Of a stretch of DNA of 64,000 bases, positions 48,531 to 56,966 are shown in pieces. This DNA is from Polaromonas sp. (GTDB lineage Bacteria > Pseudomonadota > Gammaproteobacteria > Burkholderiales > Burkholderiaceae_C). The notes under the pieces are model-generated. The model made no database searches, was not told the DNA's origin, and saw only the letters and a list, made by a program, of their open reading frames with translations. The stretch's first letter is position 1, and every line of letters begins with the position of its first letter. Location: NCBI GenBank assembly GCA_013297865.1, contig JAAFIP010000013.1, positions 1 to 64,000 of the forward strand, in the 5' to 3' direction. Position numbers and translations under genes: made by a program.

Positions 48531-51077
48531 TTAGTTAAACAAATTGGCAAAACTTAGCCGTGCGCCGCCTGCTGCAAGTTGCTGCCATGTCATGACCGCC
48601 ACTCCACCAGCAGTCATCGCCACCATTGGACGGTTGAAAATTGCCCCGCCTTCAATAGCTGCTGGCAGGCCTTGTTGGCTCACAGGCGAGCCCCAACTGT
48701 CGTTGGCAAAGCTGTAACGCACAGTGAATGCCTGCGATATCACACCTGGATTAGCACCAAAGGCAGTCGAGCCATCGTTATAGTAGCCCAGAAGCGCTTG
48801 ACCAGAGACACTCACAGCCAAAGATGATGGCCGAAGCGCACGCGTGAAACTAGCGACGTTTTTAGTAGCACCCCATGAGTTGTTGGCAGCGCTAAACCGC
48901 TTCGAATAGAGGGCGCCAACAGTATTACTGCGCCGCCAAACCACAAGCATGTCGCCCGTTGAGTCCACAGCCAACACATTGGCACCGCCACCAGTTAGGC
49001 TATCAAGCACAGTGACACTAGGACTCCAAGCACCAGCAACAATACTGTACCGTGCGGCAAAAATCCCTGCATTATTAAACCCAATTAACGTTGCATTTCC
49101 GCTTTCATCCATTGCGATGTTACTGATAGCAACCGTGACTAGCGTGGCTGTTCCCCAACTGCCATTGCTATAGACATTTGCATAAGCGCTTGTACCATTC
49201 AAACTCCAAGCGGCCACAGCACTACCCTGGGAATTCATGGCCACGTAAGGCGTAACAAATATATTGTTGGCAGCTGATATTTGGACCGGCGTGCTCCACA
49301 GCTGGCTCTGCGTCTCAAAACGGCTAGCCATCAAGACATAATCGGGTCCGCTGCGCTGCGCCCAAACGACTGTTGCATTGCCTAATGCGTCGACTGCGAC
49401 GCGTGGCGCCTCAGGAGAATTGCTGCAGTCTGCATCTAGTAGTTGTGAGGTAGACCACTGCGTCGCCAACACACCTATCGCTTTAGCATAGACACAGCCT
49501 CCAGCCACATATGCAACAAATGATCTACCATCTGAGCTTGCCGCCAAATTGTTTCCGCTCAAGCCAAAACTACTTGCCGTCACCGTTACCGTTCCCAGCG
49601 AAAATGCAGGCTGCGCAGTCCACAGTCCTGTGGCTGGGTCATAGACCGTACTTTGTAGATTCGTTGTATTCGGCTCAATCCAAACGACGCGCGCCAGGCC
49701 AGCCGCATTGATCAATACATCCTGCGCCCGATCAGTCTGTGCAATTTGCTGCGCAACTCGCCATTGACGATCAGGTTGAGTGATCACAGATTCCAAGTAG
49801 AAGCCTGTGGGGTCTTGCCGCACCTGGCCTGCTATCGATATCACACTGCCAACATACACATCCGGTGGCAATGCTGCGCCAGCTGGCATTTGAATGCGTA
49901 TACCCCGAATCACATAGCTGTTGCTTAATTTATCCACGCTTTCAACCACGCCGCCTTTAAGCACATAGTCATCAAAAGGCAATGCCCCAGGTATCGGCGC
50001 TGGTTCTTGTACAAACTCCTCGCCAGGCAAAGGATCGATCGGATAGCCGATGATGCGCACGCTTGCGTTCAATACGCTGGTTTGATCCAAGCGACCTTTC
50101 ACTTCCACAGTCGAGCCACGGCGTAGATCGGTGAGCGCCGCTAGAGCTGCGGGCGATATTGGAACGGTCAAGCCATCCACCACTAGCGGTGTATTGGGAG
50201 AGGCTGCTGTTGGTCGCGACGCCACTACACCGCGCAGCGTGATATCGCCTTGTGCAGCACCAATGCCCACATTGCTCCAGCGCGACGCGATCACACCGGT
50301 TGTGCTGCCGGAAACCGCCGTGCCCTCAAAGCGAATGACATCGCCAACTTGAATCGCGTTTCCTGCGCCAGTTGCTCGCGCATAGCTCACTGTCGTAAAG
50401 CCAAGTGAGGTAAGCTGAGCATCAGCATCTACAGACTGCACCCGCGCTGTCACATATACCCGATCAGCAGGCGTGCCAGCGGGAGCCAGCTCAATGCGCG
50501 TCGCGATGATGTCGTTGCGGGAAGGCTCAAGATATCCTGACACCAGCACTTTTTGACCAGCAAATTCCTGAGCACCAGCTTTGCCCACCACAATACTACG
50601 ACGATCCGTCAAGATGCGTTGACCATTGATGCTCAAGCGCACCGTGCCATCTGCCGCGGATGCGCTCAAAATTCCCATAAAGCGTCGCTGAATCACAATC
50701 GACTGAACGGGGTTGATCGCACTAGCCTGGAGCGTCTGCGTCACGCCAGTCACAGAAACCTGTACGCCCAGAGTCAGATCACTGCTCGTGGGTTTTGCAC
50801 CATCTTCCGCCTGCGTAAGACTGATGGGGTCTTCAAACTCAGTGCCTGCCACAATGATTGAACCAAGGCCATTGATTGGGCCTATGCTGCTGGAACTGAC
50901 GGGTATTGCCCCGCCCGTGCCACCGCCACTGACCCCACCTCCCCCGCCGCAAGCCACCACGACAGCAGCTGTGGCCAAGCACAACAGCACGATATCAAGC
51001 GCGTGGAAACGGGCTCGTAGTCTGCCAAAGCTCAGGTTATACGTGAGCTGCGTAATGAAGTGTGTGATTTTTCTCAT
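48531..51077 (-). CDS. DUF5666-like lipoprotein with C-terminal propeller-like region
   Basis: The 848-residue protein has a lipobox-type signal (TAAVVVACGGGGG, Cys43). Repeated OB-fold-like units with the DUF5666 pattern follow in about 70-420 (GILSASAADGTVRLSINGQR, GFTTVSYARATGAGNAIQVG, VEVKGRL). The C-terminal half contains propeller-like repeats (VDALGNATVVWAQRSG, MNSQGSAVAAWSLNG, VDSTGDMLVVWRRS). I start at the ATG at 51077, preceded by GAGGA, rather than the TTG five codons upstream. It lies 67 bases after the DUF6502-like gene, a pairing seen in other Burkholderiales. Function unknown; probably outer-membrane anchored. Confidence 0.7.
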   Translation of the reverse strand: MRKITHFITQLTYNLSFGRLRARFHALDIVLLCLATAAVVVACGGGGGVSGGGTGGAIPVSSSSIGPINGLGSIIVAGTEFEDPISLTQAEDGAKPTSSDLTLGVQVSVTGVTQTLQASAINPVQSIVIQRRFMGILSASAADGTVRLSINGQRILTDRRSIVVGKAGAQEFAGQKVLVSGYLEPSRNDIIATRIELAPAGTPADRVYVTARVQSVDADAQLTSLGFTTVSYARATGAGNAIQVGDVIRFEGTAVSGSTTGVIASRWSNVGIGAAQGDITLRGVVASRPTAASPNTPLVVDGLTVPISPAALAALTDLRRGSTVEVKGRLDQTSVLNASVRIIGYPIDPLPGEEFVQEPAPIPGALPFDDYVLKGGVVESVDKLSNSYVIRGIRIQMPAGAALPPDVYVGSVISIAGQVRQDPTGFYLESVITQPDRQWRVAQQIAQTDRAQDVLINAAGLARVVWIEPNTTNLQSTVYDPATGLWTAQPAFSLGTVTVTASSFGLSGNNLAASSDGRSFVAYVAGGCVYAKAIGVLATQWSTSQLLDADCSNSPEAPRVAVDALGNATVVWAQRSGPDYVLMASRFETQSQLWSTPVQISAANNIFVTPYVAMNSQGSAVAAWSLNGTSAYANVYSNGSWGTATLVTVAISNIAMDESGNATLIGFNNAGIFAARYSIVAGAWSPSVTVLDSLTGGGANVLAVDSTGDMLVVWRRSNTVGALYSKRFSAANNSWGATKNVASFTRALRPSSLAVSVSGQALLGYYNDGSTAFGANPGVISQAFTVRYSFANDSWGSPVSQQGLPAAIEGGAIFNRPMVAMTAGGVAVMTWQQLAAGGARLSFANLFN

Positions 51078-51144
51078 CGGATATTTCCTCAATATCTAAG
51101 ACACCAAAATAGACTTTCAAATAGAAAATGCAATAGCTGGTAAA

Positions 51145-52008
51145 TCACCGACCATCTTCGATCTGATCGGGTATTTGTTCTTCGTCGACCCATATCGAAT
51201 TCGCGCTGTACATGCCTATACGCATCTGCCGCTGACCGGCCAAGCCATCTGCTTTGTCTTGCTCCATGGTTTGCATCATCAGGTCTCCTAATTCCCTGAA
51301 GAGCCGCCTCCACTCCTCTCGCGCGCGTGCCTCGACCACAGCCACACCGCGCTCGGACAAACCCTCGCCAAGCATGGATTGCTCCAAAGAGTCAGGAGTC
51401 TGGCCGAGTGTGTTGCGCACTGCCGTATCTAAATGCGCACCTGCATTGGCGCCTAAGAAATGCAGCATCTGCGTCAGATCTTCTTTGGGCGTAAAGGCGC
51501 TCTGAATCAGCTTCACGCGACCTTGCTTGTCCAGGACCACCATACCCAAGCGCTGCATATCCTCAAATACAGAGCGCGGATGCACATCTTTTTTGATACT
51601 GCGTACCAGCGACTCAAAAGAAGCCACCCCGCCCTCGCTGCTCAGGCGGGCCAGCGGTTTGATGCGGCCACGCGCATCTCGATAGCGCTTATCAGCGGTC
51701 CACCGACCAAATACATCCGCCAGCACAGAACGCCCTTTGGAATGCGGGCTGACAGGTGCCTCCAGCAAACGTTTGACCTCGGGCCTGCGAAGCCCCGTCG
51801 CAACGCTGATGCGAGATTGAGCACGCTGAGCATTGTCTGAAGCCACCTCCTGCATAGCTACTTCCACCATCACGGATTTGAGCAGTTCCTGAAATTGGTT
51901 GTATTTCACCCCGTGCGCAAGCATCAACCGTGCAAGAGGCTTAAGCACCTGTCCAGCTGCATGCAGCAACTGGGGCGCTTGGCCAGACGGGGGTAGAGGG
52001 CTAGACAT
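51145..52008 (-). CDS. DUF6502-like protein (putative DNA-binding)
   Basis: The 287-residue protein contains a helix-turn-helix-like segment near residues 60-90 (AQSRISVATGLRRPEVKRLL) and no signal peptide or membrane helix. It resembles DUF6502 proteins, which have no established function but often adjoin DUF5666 genes. Because two near-identical 21-bp palindromes lie in its upstream region, shared with the exporter operon, it may be the regulator of both operons. That is inference. Confidence 0.65.
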   Translation of the reverse strand: MSSPLPPSGQAPQLLHAAGQVLKPLARLMLAHGVKYNQFQELLKSVMVEVAMQEVASDNAQRAQSRISVATGLRRPEVKRLLEAPVSPHSKGRSVLADVFGRWTADKRYRDARGRIKPLARLSSEGGVASFESLVRSIKKDVHPRSVFEDMQRLGMVVLDKQGRVKLIQSAFTPKEDLTQMLHFLGANAGAHLDTAVRNTLGQTPDSLEQSMLGEGLSERGVAVVEARAREEWRRLFRELGDLMMQTMEQDKADGLAGQRQMRIGMYSANSIWVDEEQIPDQIEDGR

Positions 52009-52045
52009 AGGGCTTGGAGGCGAATTTTTGTTAAGTAATTCATGA

Positions 52046-52066
52046 AAATGTACTAAAAAAACATTT
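52046..52066. promoter_or_regulatory. 21-bp operator-like inverted repeat, site 1
   Basis: AAATGTA, seven bases (CTAAAAA), then AACATTT. It equals site 2 at 18 of 21 positions and starts exactly 60 bases before it. It is 38 bases upstream of the DUF6502-like gene. Confidence 0.55.
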
Positions 52067-52105
52067 TAAATGCAAGCTTTTGTAAGAACAGCTTGCGTCG
52101 TCAAT

Positions 52106-52126
52106 AAATGTACGAATAATACATTT
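52106..52126. promoter_or_regulatory. 21-bp operator-like inverted repeat, site 2
   Basis: AAATGTA, seven bases (CGAATAA), then TACATTT: a perfect 7-bp inverted repeat. It lies 46 bases before the HlyD-type gene. The 60-base spacing to site 1 is close to an integral number of helical turns (about 5.7), so cooperative binding by a dimer pair is plausible. Confidence 0.6.
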
Positions 52127-52171
52127 CATTGAAATTTAAACCCTTTTGCATATTTTTTGAAACAGAACCTC

Positions 52172-53449
52172 ATGGCGCAAGACAACCTATTTCGATCAGA
52201 AGTAATGGAGGCCGCAGGCCAGCGCGCCTATGGCTCCATCACTCTGGCACAGCCTCTCAGTCTGAAATGGCTCACCATCGCCAGCGTGATGATGGCCAGC
52301 GCCGTAGCTGCCTATTTCGCCTGGGGAAGTTACACCCGCAAGGTACAAGTCATGGGCGTGCTCGTACCAAGCCAGGGCGTGCTCAAGCTCGCTAGCCCCC
52401 AAGGTGGCGTGCTCACCTTCCTCAAAGTAAGTGAAGGCCAGCAGGTCAAGGCCGGTGACGTGCTATTTGAAATCAGCGCCCAGCGTAACCTTGTCTCAGC
52501 TGCCAGCGTGGAACTACAAACCGCCGCTCAGATTGAGCGCAAAAAAAGCTCCTTAGAAAACGAGCGCAGCCAGCAATTACAACTCTTGCAAGAACAAAAA
52601 ACAGGCCTGGAGCGACGCGCTGCCAGCATGCAAGGAGAGCTTGAGCAAATTGAACAGGAGATCCTTACTCAGCAAAACCGACTCTCCCTTGCTGAGCAGA
52701 ATTTGAAGCGTCACGAGGGCCTAGTCTCACAAGGCTTCTTCTCGCCCTTGCAGCTCTTGCAACAGCAAAGCGATCGTCTAGAGCAGCAAGCCCGCCTACA
52801 GCAATTGCAGCGCAGCCGCACCACCATCACGCGCGAGCTAAACAGCATACAAGCCGAGCTCAAGCAAATACCGCTGCGCATGCAGGCGCAACTGGGCACG
52901 CTGGAGCGCAGTTTGGCAGGCCTGGTGCAAGAGCGCGCTGAAAACGAAGCGCGCCAATCAATGCAAGTGCGCGCGCAGCAAGACGGCGTGATCACCGGGC
53001 TCACGGTAGCGTCTGGCGCAGTGATTGGTGCAGGCGCGCCTTTGGCCACCCTCATCCCACAAAACATCAGTTTGCAAGCTCACCTTTTTGCCCCCAGCCA
53101 AGCCGTCGGCTTCATCGAGCCTGGGCAAAATGTGATGCTTCGCTACGCCGCCTATCCCTATCAAAAGTTCGGCCACCAAGAAGGCCGTGTGATGGCCGTG
53201 AGCAAGACCTCCATGACACCCACAGAAGCTGCGGCAGCCTCTGGCGCCATGACCAGCCCGTCTAACGGCCAATCGAACGAGCCGCTGTATCGCGTCACTG
53301 TGCAGCTCAATCAACCGCATATCTTGGCTTACGGCAAGGCACAGCCCTTAGCCGCTGGCATGGCATTGGATGCTTCCATCCTGCAAGAGCGCCGCAAACT
53401 CTGGGAGTGGGTGCTTGAGCCGCTTTACAGCATCACAGGCAAGGTGTGA
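52172..53449 (+). CDS. HlyD-family adaptor (membrane fusion protein) of a peptide exporter
   Basis: The 425-residue protein has one membrane helix near residues 33-51 (LTIASVMMASAVAAYFAWG). A lipoyl-like half follows (VLKLASPQGGVLTFLKVSEG), then a long Gln-rich coiled coil (about 110-250) and the second lipoyl half (QDGVITGLTVASGAVIGAGA). It would bridge the inner-membrane exporter to a TolC-type channel, which is not encoded here. The ATG at 52172 gives MAQDNLFRSEVMEAAGQRA; a TTG five codons upstream is less likely. Stop and start of the next gene overlap. Confidence 0.88.
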   Translation: MAQDNLFRSEVMEAAGQRAYGSITLAQPLSLKWLTIASVMMASAVAAYFAWGSYTRKVQVMGVLVPSQGVLKLASPQGGVLTFLKVSEGQQVKAGDVLFEISAQRNLVSAASVELQTAAQIERKKSSLENERSQQLQLLQEQKTGLERRAASMQGELEQIEQEILTQQNRLSLAEQNLKRHEGLVSQGFFSPLQLLQQQSDRLEQQARLQQLQRSRTTITRELNSIQAELKQIPLRMQAQLGTLERSLAGLVQERAENEARQSMQVRAQQDGVITGLTVASGAVIGAGAPLATLIPQNISLQAHLFAPSQAVGFIEPGQNVMLRYAAYPYQKFGHQEGRVMAVSKTSMTPTEAAAASGAMTSPSNGQSNEPLYRVTVQLNQPHILAYGKAQPLAAGMALDASILQERRKLWEWVLEPLYSITGKV

Positions 53450-55650
53450 TGGATTCAGAAAGCATAACTATGAGCACCACCCACATCATCTCTGCCGCAG
53501 CCATTCAATTTGGCTGGGGCCGTAAAACGCCCGTGATCCTGCAAACCGAAATAGCCGAATGCGGCCTGGCCTCGCTAGCTATGGTGGCCAATCACCACGG
53601 CTTTCAAACTGATTTAGCCAGTCTGCGTCAGCGCTTCAATCTGTCGCTCAAAGGCGCAACTTTAGCTCATCTGGTTGAGTTTGCATCGCGCATGGAGCTG
53701 GCCTCGCGTGCCCTGAGGCTGGATCTTCATGAAATGACACAGCTCAAACTGCCCTGCGTGCTGCACTGGGATTTGAACCACTTTGTTGTGTTGGTCGCGG
53801 CAGATAGCAAGGGCATCACCATCCACGATCCTGCCCAAGGCGTGCGCCGTCTGAACTATGCGCAAACTAGCGAGCATTTCACCGGTGTGGCTCTAGAGCT
53901 CACACCCACGCCCAGCTTCAAGTCCGTCAAAGAAAGCCGCCGCGTGCCGCTGCGCCAGTTGATGGGGCAAGTCACCGGTCTTAAGCGCAGCTTGGGCTAT
54001 GTATTGGCGCTGTGCTTGGTGTTGGAGTTGTTTGCCATTCTGAGTCCACTGTTCAGCCAATGGGTAATCGACAACGCCATCGTCTCCGCAGACCGCAACC
54101 TCATCACCACCATTGCCGTGGGCTTCCTGCTCATCATCGTCATGCGCGAGGCCGTAGGCGCGCTGCGCTCCTGGGTGGTGCAGGTGATGGGCGTGAATCT
54201 GAATTTCCAGTGGCTGACCAATGTCTATACCCACCTCTTGCGCCTGCCAGTGAATTTCTTTGAAAGCCGCCATTTGGGCGATGTGGTCTCCCGCTATGGC
54301 TCGATCAACGCCATTCAACGTACCCTCACCACCAGCTTTGTGGAGGCCATGCTCGATGGCTTGATGGCCGTGGTGGCTTTGGGCATGATGCTGCTCTACG
54401 CACCGAGTCTATTGGTGATCGTCTTGGTGGCCGTGGCTGTGTATGCTGGCCTGCGTATAGCGTACTACGGCCCCATCCGGCGCTTGAGCGAAGAGCAGAT
54501 CGTGCATTCAGCCAAGCAACAAAGCCATTTTTTGGAAAGCGTGCGCGGCATCCAAAGCCTCAAGCTCTTTGGCCGCGAGGATGACCGCCGCGCAGGCTAT
54601 CTCAATTTGGTGGTGAACACAGTGAACCGCGAAGTAGCTCTGCAGCGCTTGTCCATTGCCTTTCGCGCGGGCAATGGTCTGATATTTGGTATTGAAGGAG
54701 TGCTCATTCTTTGGCTGGGCGCGCATCTAGTGCTGGATAAGGCGCTCTCGATTGGCATGTTGATCGCTTTCATTGCTTACAAGGATCAGTTCAACACCCG
54801 TGTGGCCGGCTTCATTGACAAGATGATTGAATTCAAGATGCTCTCGCTGCAAGGTGAGCGCTTGGCCGATATCGTGCTCTCAGAGCCTGAGCGCGAAGAT
54901 GTAACGATACTACCCAAAGCTGCGAGCAGCGAGCCGCAAGCCCTTGAACTGAAAAACCTCACATTCCGATATGCCGACACCGAGCCGTGGGTAATCAACG
55001 ACATCAGCCTGCGCATTGAGCCCGGTGAACATGTAGCGATTGTGGGGCGCTCAGGCTGCGGCAAGACGACTCTGCTCAAACTCATGCTCGGCCTGATTGA
55101 TCCCGTCTCTGGCGAACGGCGCGTGGGCAAGCAGCTGATGAGCCAAGTAGGCAAGCGCCAGTGGCGCAGCCAGATTGGTGTGGTAATGCAGGATGACCAG
55201 CTGTTTGCTGGCTCCATTGCTCAAAACATCGCTTTCTTCGATCCTGCACCGGATATGGCACAAGTGCAAGAAGCAGCGCAGATGGCGGCGATTCATGACG
55301 AGATCAGCCACATGCCGATGGGCTACGAGACGCTGATTGGCGATATGGGCACGGCCATCTCTGGCGGGCAGAAGCAGCGCATCTTGCTAGCCAGGGCGCT
55401 TTACAAAAAGCCGCAGTTCCTATTCCTCGATGAAGCCACTAGCCATTTAGACGTAGGCCGTGAGCGGCAGGTGAGCGAAGCCATCAAGAAACTGCCGATG
55501 ACGCGCATCACGATCGCGCATCGCCCCGAGACGATTGCTAGCGCAGATCGCGTGATCGTGATCAATGACGGCAAGGTGCAGCAAGAGATGAAGCACATCA
55601 AGAGTTCGCCAGATTATCTGGCAACACCATTGCATGCGAGCACCTCATAA
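53449..55650 (+). CDS. C39 peptidase-containing ABC exporter (bacteriocin/microcin type)
   Basis: The 733-residue protein is a leader-cleaving exporter. The N-terminal C39 peptidase has its catalytic set: Cys38 (IAECGLASLAM), His111 (DLNHFVVLV) and Asp127 (IHDPAQG). Six membrane helices follow (about 165-450). The ATPase has Walker A VGRSGCGKTT, signature ISGGQKQRILLARAL and Walker B FLFLDEATSHLD. Such proteins cut after a double-glycine-type leader and export the peptide, as CvaB and RaxB do. The ATG overlaps the adaptor stop (TGATG). Its last ~18 codons recur before each downstream small gene. Confidence 0.93.
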   Translation: MDSESITMSTTHIISAAAIQFGWGRKTPVILQTEIAECGLASLAMVANHHGFQTDLASLRQRFNLSLKGATLAHLVEFASRMELASRALRLDLHEMTQLKLPCVLHWDLNHFVVLVAADSKGITIHDPAQGVRRLNYAQTSEHFTGVALELTPTPSFKSVKESRRVPLRQLMGQVTGLKRSLGYVLALCLVLELFAILSPLFSQWVIDNAIVSADRNLITTIAVGFLLIIVMREAVGALRSWVVQVMGVNLNFQWLTNVYTHLLRLPVNFFESRHLGDVVSRYGSINAIQRTLTTSFVEAMLDGLMAVVALGMMLLYAPSLLVIVLVAVAVYAGLRIAYYGPIRRLSEEQIVHSAKQQSHFLESVRGIQSLKLFGREDDRRAGYLNLVVNTVNREVALQRLSIAFRAGNGLIFGIEGVLILWLGAHLVLDKALSIGMLIAFIAYKDQFNTRVAGFIDKMIEFKMLSLQGERLADIVLSEPEREDVTILPKAASSEPQALELKNLTFRYADTEPWVINDISLRIEPGEHVAIVGRSGCGKTTLLKLMLGLIDPVSGERRVGKQLMSQVGKRQWRSQIGVVMQDDQLFAGSIAQNIAFFDPAPDMAQVQEAAQMAAIHDEISHMPMGYETLIGDMGTAISGGQKQRILLARALYKKPQFLFLDEATSHLDVGRERQVSEAIKKLPMTRITIAHRPETIASADRVIVINDGKVQQEMKHIKSSPDYLATPLHASTS

Positions 55651-55660
55651 CAAGCAATGG
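55601..55660 (+). repeat. Exporter-tail repeat R1 (original, in the exporter gene)
   Basis: This is the end of the exporter reading frame (IKSSPDYLATPLHASTS, stop) plus a few bases. The core CTGGCAACACCATTGCATGC recurs in R2, R3 and R4. It lies 30 bases before the first small gene. Confidence 0.85.
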
Positions 55661-55690
55661 TTAAATCGAAGTGAGGATTTGGAGATTGAT

Positions 55691-55888
55691 ATGAAAGATT
55701 TAAAGACTAACGATTTAATGGCTGTTTCTGCTGGCAAAACACCACCATACACAAAACACGTCATTACAGGAAGCAATGGCATTACGGTAGTCATCTATGA
55801 CTACGCAGCAGGCTCGGGATGGGCATCTGACGTCTATGTTTACGGGCCAAATGGTCAAACGAATTTTTTTGAAGGCGCTGCTGATTAG
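55691..55888 (+). CDS. Small exported peptide 1 (double-glycine-like leader, AG site)
   Basis: The 65-residue peptide begins MKDLKTNDLMAVSAG and continues KTPPYTKHVITGS. Taking the Gly as -1, Leu is at -12, Asp at -8, Leu at -7, Val at -4 and Ala at -2, which fits the C39 leader rule with Ala in place of the first Gly. The predicted 50-residue product is Gly/Tyr/Val-rich and has no Cys. GGAG at a good distance precedes the ATG. Lying 40 bases after the exporter, it is a probable substrate; activity unknown. Confidence 0.72.
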   Translation: MKDLKTNDLMAVSAGKTPPYTKHVITGSNGITVVIYDYAAGSGWASDVYVYGPNGQTNFFEGAAD

Positions 55889-55982
55889 GCTGCGTAGGCT
55901 GAGTAGTGTGCACAAATTGCAAAACCCAGCACCAGCTTTGCAAGCGTGATCCAAACAAGGCTGACTCAGCAGGGACTTAAAC

Positions 55983-56048
55983 AGATTAAGAGTTCGTCAG
56001 AGAATCTGGCAACAACACTGCATGCGATTTCCTCATAGCTTGCTGTGA
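55983..56048 (+). repeat. Exporter-tail repeat R2
   Basis: It reads, in the exporter frame, IKSSSENLATTLHAISS then a stop, against IKSSPDYLATPLHASTS in the exporter itself. It lies 30-odd bases before small gene 2. The 90 or so bases before it (55889-55982) contain nothing I can name. Confidence 0.8.
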
Positions 56049-56080
56049 ATTTGAATTAAATGAGGCTTTAAGGAATCGAG

Positions 56081-56269
56081 ATGAGAAATTTGAATATTAA
56101 GGATATACAGAATACATTTGGTGCAGGTCGTCTTTCAGAGGCTGAACTTAATGTATTAACTGCTATGAGCACCATGGCTCAGTGGGCTATGAACACTGGC
56201 AACCCAGAACTAGCGTCAATGTGGCGTGGCGCAGCTAAAGACTATTTCGACATTGCTATTCAGAGCTAA
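56081..56269 (+). CDS. Small exported peptide 2 (double-glycine-like leader, GA site)
   Basis: The 62-residue peptide begins MRNLNIKDIQNTFGA and continues GRLSEAELNVLTAM. With cleavage after GA, Leu is at -12, Asp at -8 and Ile at -7, as in C39 substrates. The predicted mature part is a Met/Ala-rich amphipathic helix candidate ending DYFDIAIQS. No Cys. AAGGAA lies a few bases before the ATG. No sequence likeness to peptide 1 beyond the leader pattern. Confidence 0.65.
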   Translation: MRNLNIKDIQNTFGAGRLSEAELNVLTAMSTMAQWAMNTGNPELASMWRGAAKDYFDIAIQS

Positions 56270-56278
56270 TCTCTTATC

Positions 56279-56330
56279 ACTAAAGCATCTGGCAACACTA
56301 CTGCATGCGAGCGCCTCATAGCAAGCGGTG
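56279..56330 (+). repeat. Exporter-tail repeat R3
   Basis: It encodes LKHLATLLHASAS then a stop in the exporter frame and shares CATCTGGCAACAC and TGCATGCGAGC with R1 and R2. It starts ten bases after the stop of small gene 2 and ends about 30 bases before small gene 3. Confidence 0.8.
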
Positions 56331-56361
56331 GTATTTTATTTGAGGTGATTAGGAAAATCAA

Positions 56362-56565
56362 ATGTATGCGCTAGAGTTATCACGAACTGGGCAATTATCC
56401 AAAATTGCGGGTAGCCAGCAAGTAGGCACGGCAGGAGATCCATTCACTACCGAAATCCGCAATGGAAATGTCATATTCACTGCACATATTGGAAACTCTA
56501 CTTGGGTTTATAAAAATGGCCATTTAGTTGCTGAATATGTTGCCGGAGCATGGCATTACCATTGA
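56362..56565 (+). CDS. Small peptide 3 (probable exporter cargo)
   Basis: The 67-residue peptide begins MYALELSRTGQLSKIAG and ends HLVAEYVAGAWHYH. A leader is less clear than in the first two: cutting after IAG places Leu at -12 and Ala-Gly at -2/-1, but -8 and -7 do not fit, and VGTAG further on is another AG. Its position after R3 and its length match the other cassettes. A strong terminator follows 28 bases after its stop. No Cys; rich in aromatic residues towards the end. Confidence 0.55.
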   Translation: MYALELSRTGQLSKIAGSQQVGTAGDPFTTEIRNGNVIFTAHIGNSTWVYKNGHLVAEYVAGAWHYH

Positions 56566-56592
56566 GATTGATAATTTTTATCACATCAAACC

Positions 56593-56623
56593 AAGCCAGT
56601 TGAATGCATCAACTGGCTTTTTT
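56593..56623 (+). terminator. Intrinsic terminator after small gene 3
   Basis: AGCCAGTTGA (56594-56603) and TCAACTGGCT (56609-56618) form a perfect 10-bp stem with a five-base loop, then a run of six T. It ends the exporter-cargo transcript; cassette 4 lies beyond it. Confidence 0.9.
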
Positions 56624-56790
56624 AGTATCAAAAACCAATACTAACTTTAGCTGCTACGAACGAAGCTATCTCTTAGATTCTGTTAGTAGCCATGCTTTTT
56701 TTCTTCACGATAACTATCTCGAACACGCAACTCTCATTGCAGCATTGCTATGTTTCGGCACGGCGCTTGAAGTCCTAGACTGATGATTAC

Positions 56791-56824
56791 CGAATACTCT
56801 ACAACTGAAAAAGCAGAGTATTCG
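56791..56824. repeat. 10-bp inverted repeat upstream of cassette 4
   Basis: CGAATACTCT and AGAGTATTCG are perfect inverted repeats around a 14-base loop, followed by CTTTTG. It may be a weak terminator or an operator. The surrounding stretch 56624-56882 is AT-rich, with no reading frame that I can support. Confidence 0.45.
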
Positions 56825-56882
56825 CTTTTGAAGAAATGTGAACTGTCGTGACAAATGGTAGGCGAATGCAGTAAGGGATGAA

Positions 56883-56947
56883 AAAATCAAAAGTTCACCA
56901 TAGCATCTGACGACACCACTGTATGCGAAAACCTCATTGCAAGCAGT
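56883..56947 (+). repeat. Exporter-tail repeat R4
   Basis: It keeps ATCAAAAGTTCACC and CACCACTGTATGCG against R1, but the exporter frame is now broken by a stop (IKSSP-stop). It is the most diverged of the four copies and ends 19 bases before cassette 4. Confidence 0.7.
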
Positions 56948-56966
56948 AAGTTTTAAAGTTGAGACT

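Noticed and set aside
48650-48690. Further copy of the dispersed repeat (AATAGCTGCTGGCAGGCC)
   Set aside because: Only the first ten bases match. The rest lacks CCCGCGATATT, and the coding sequence there fits the lipoprotein repeats, so chance is likely.
56690-56773. Short ORF (about 27 codons) between the terminator and R4
   Set aside because: It has no ribosome binding site, no likeness to the other peptides and lies after a terminator.
55601-56947. CRISPR-like array from the four exporter-tail repeats
   Set aside because: Repeats differ considerably, are 290-600 bases apart and separate protein-coding segments; no cas genes are present.
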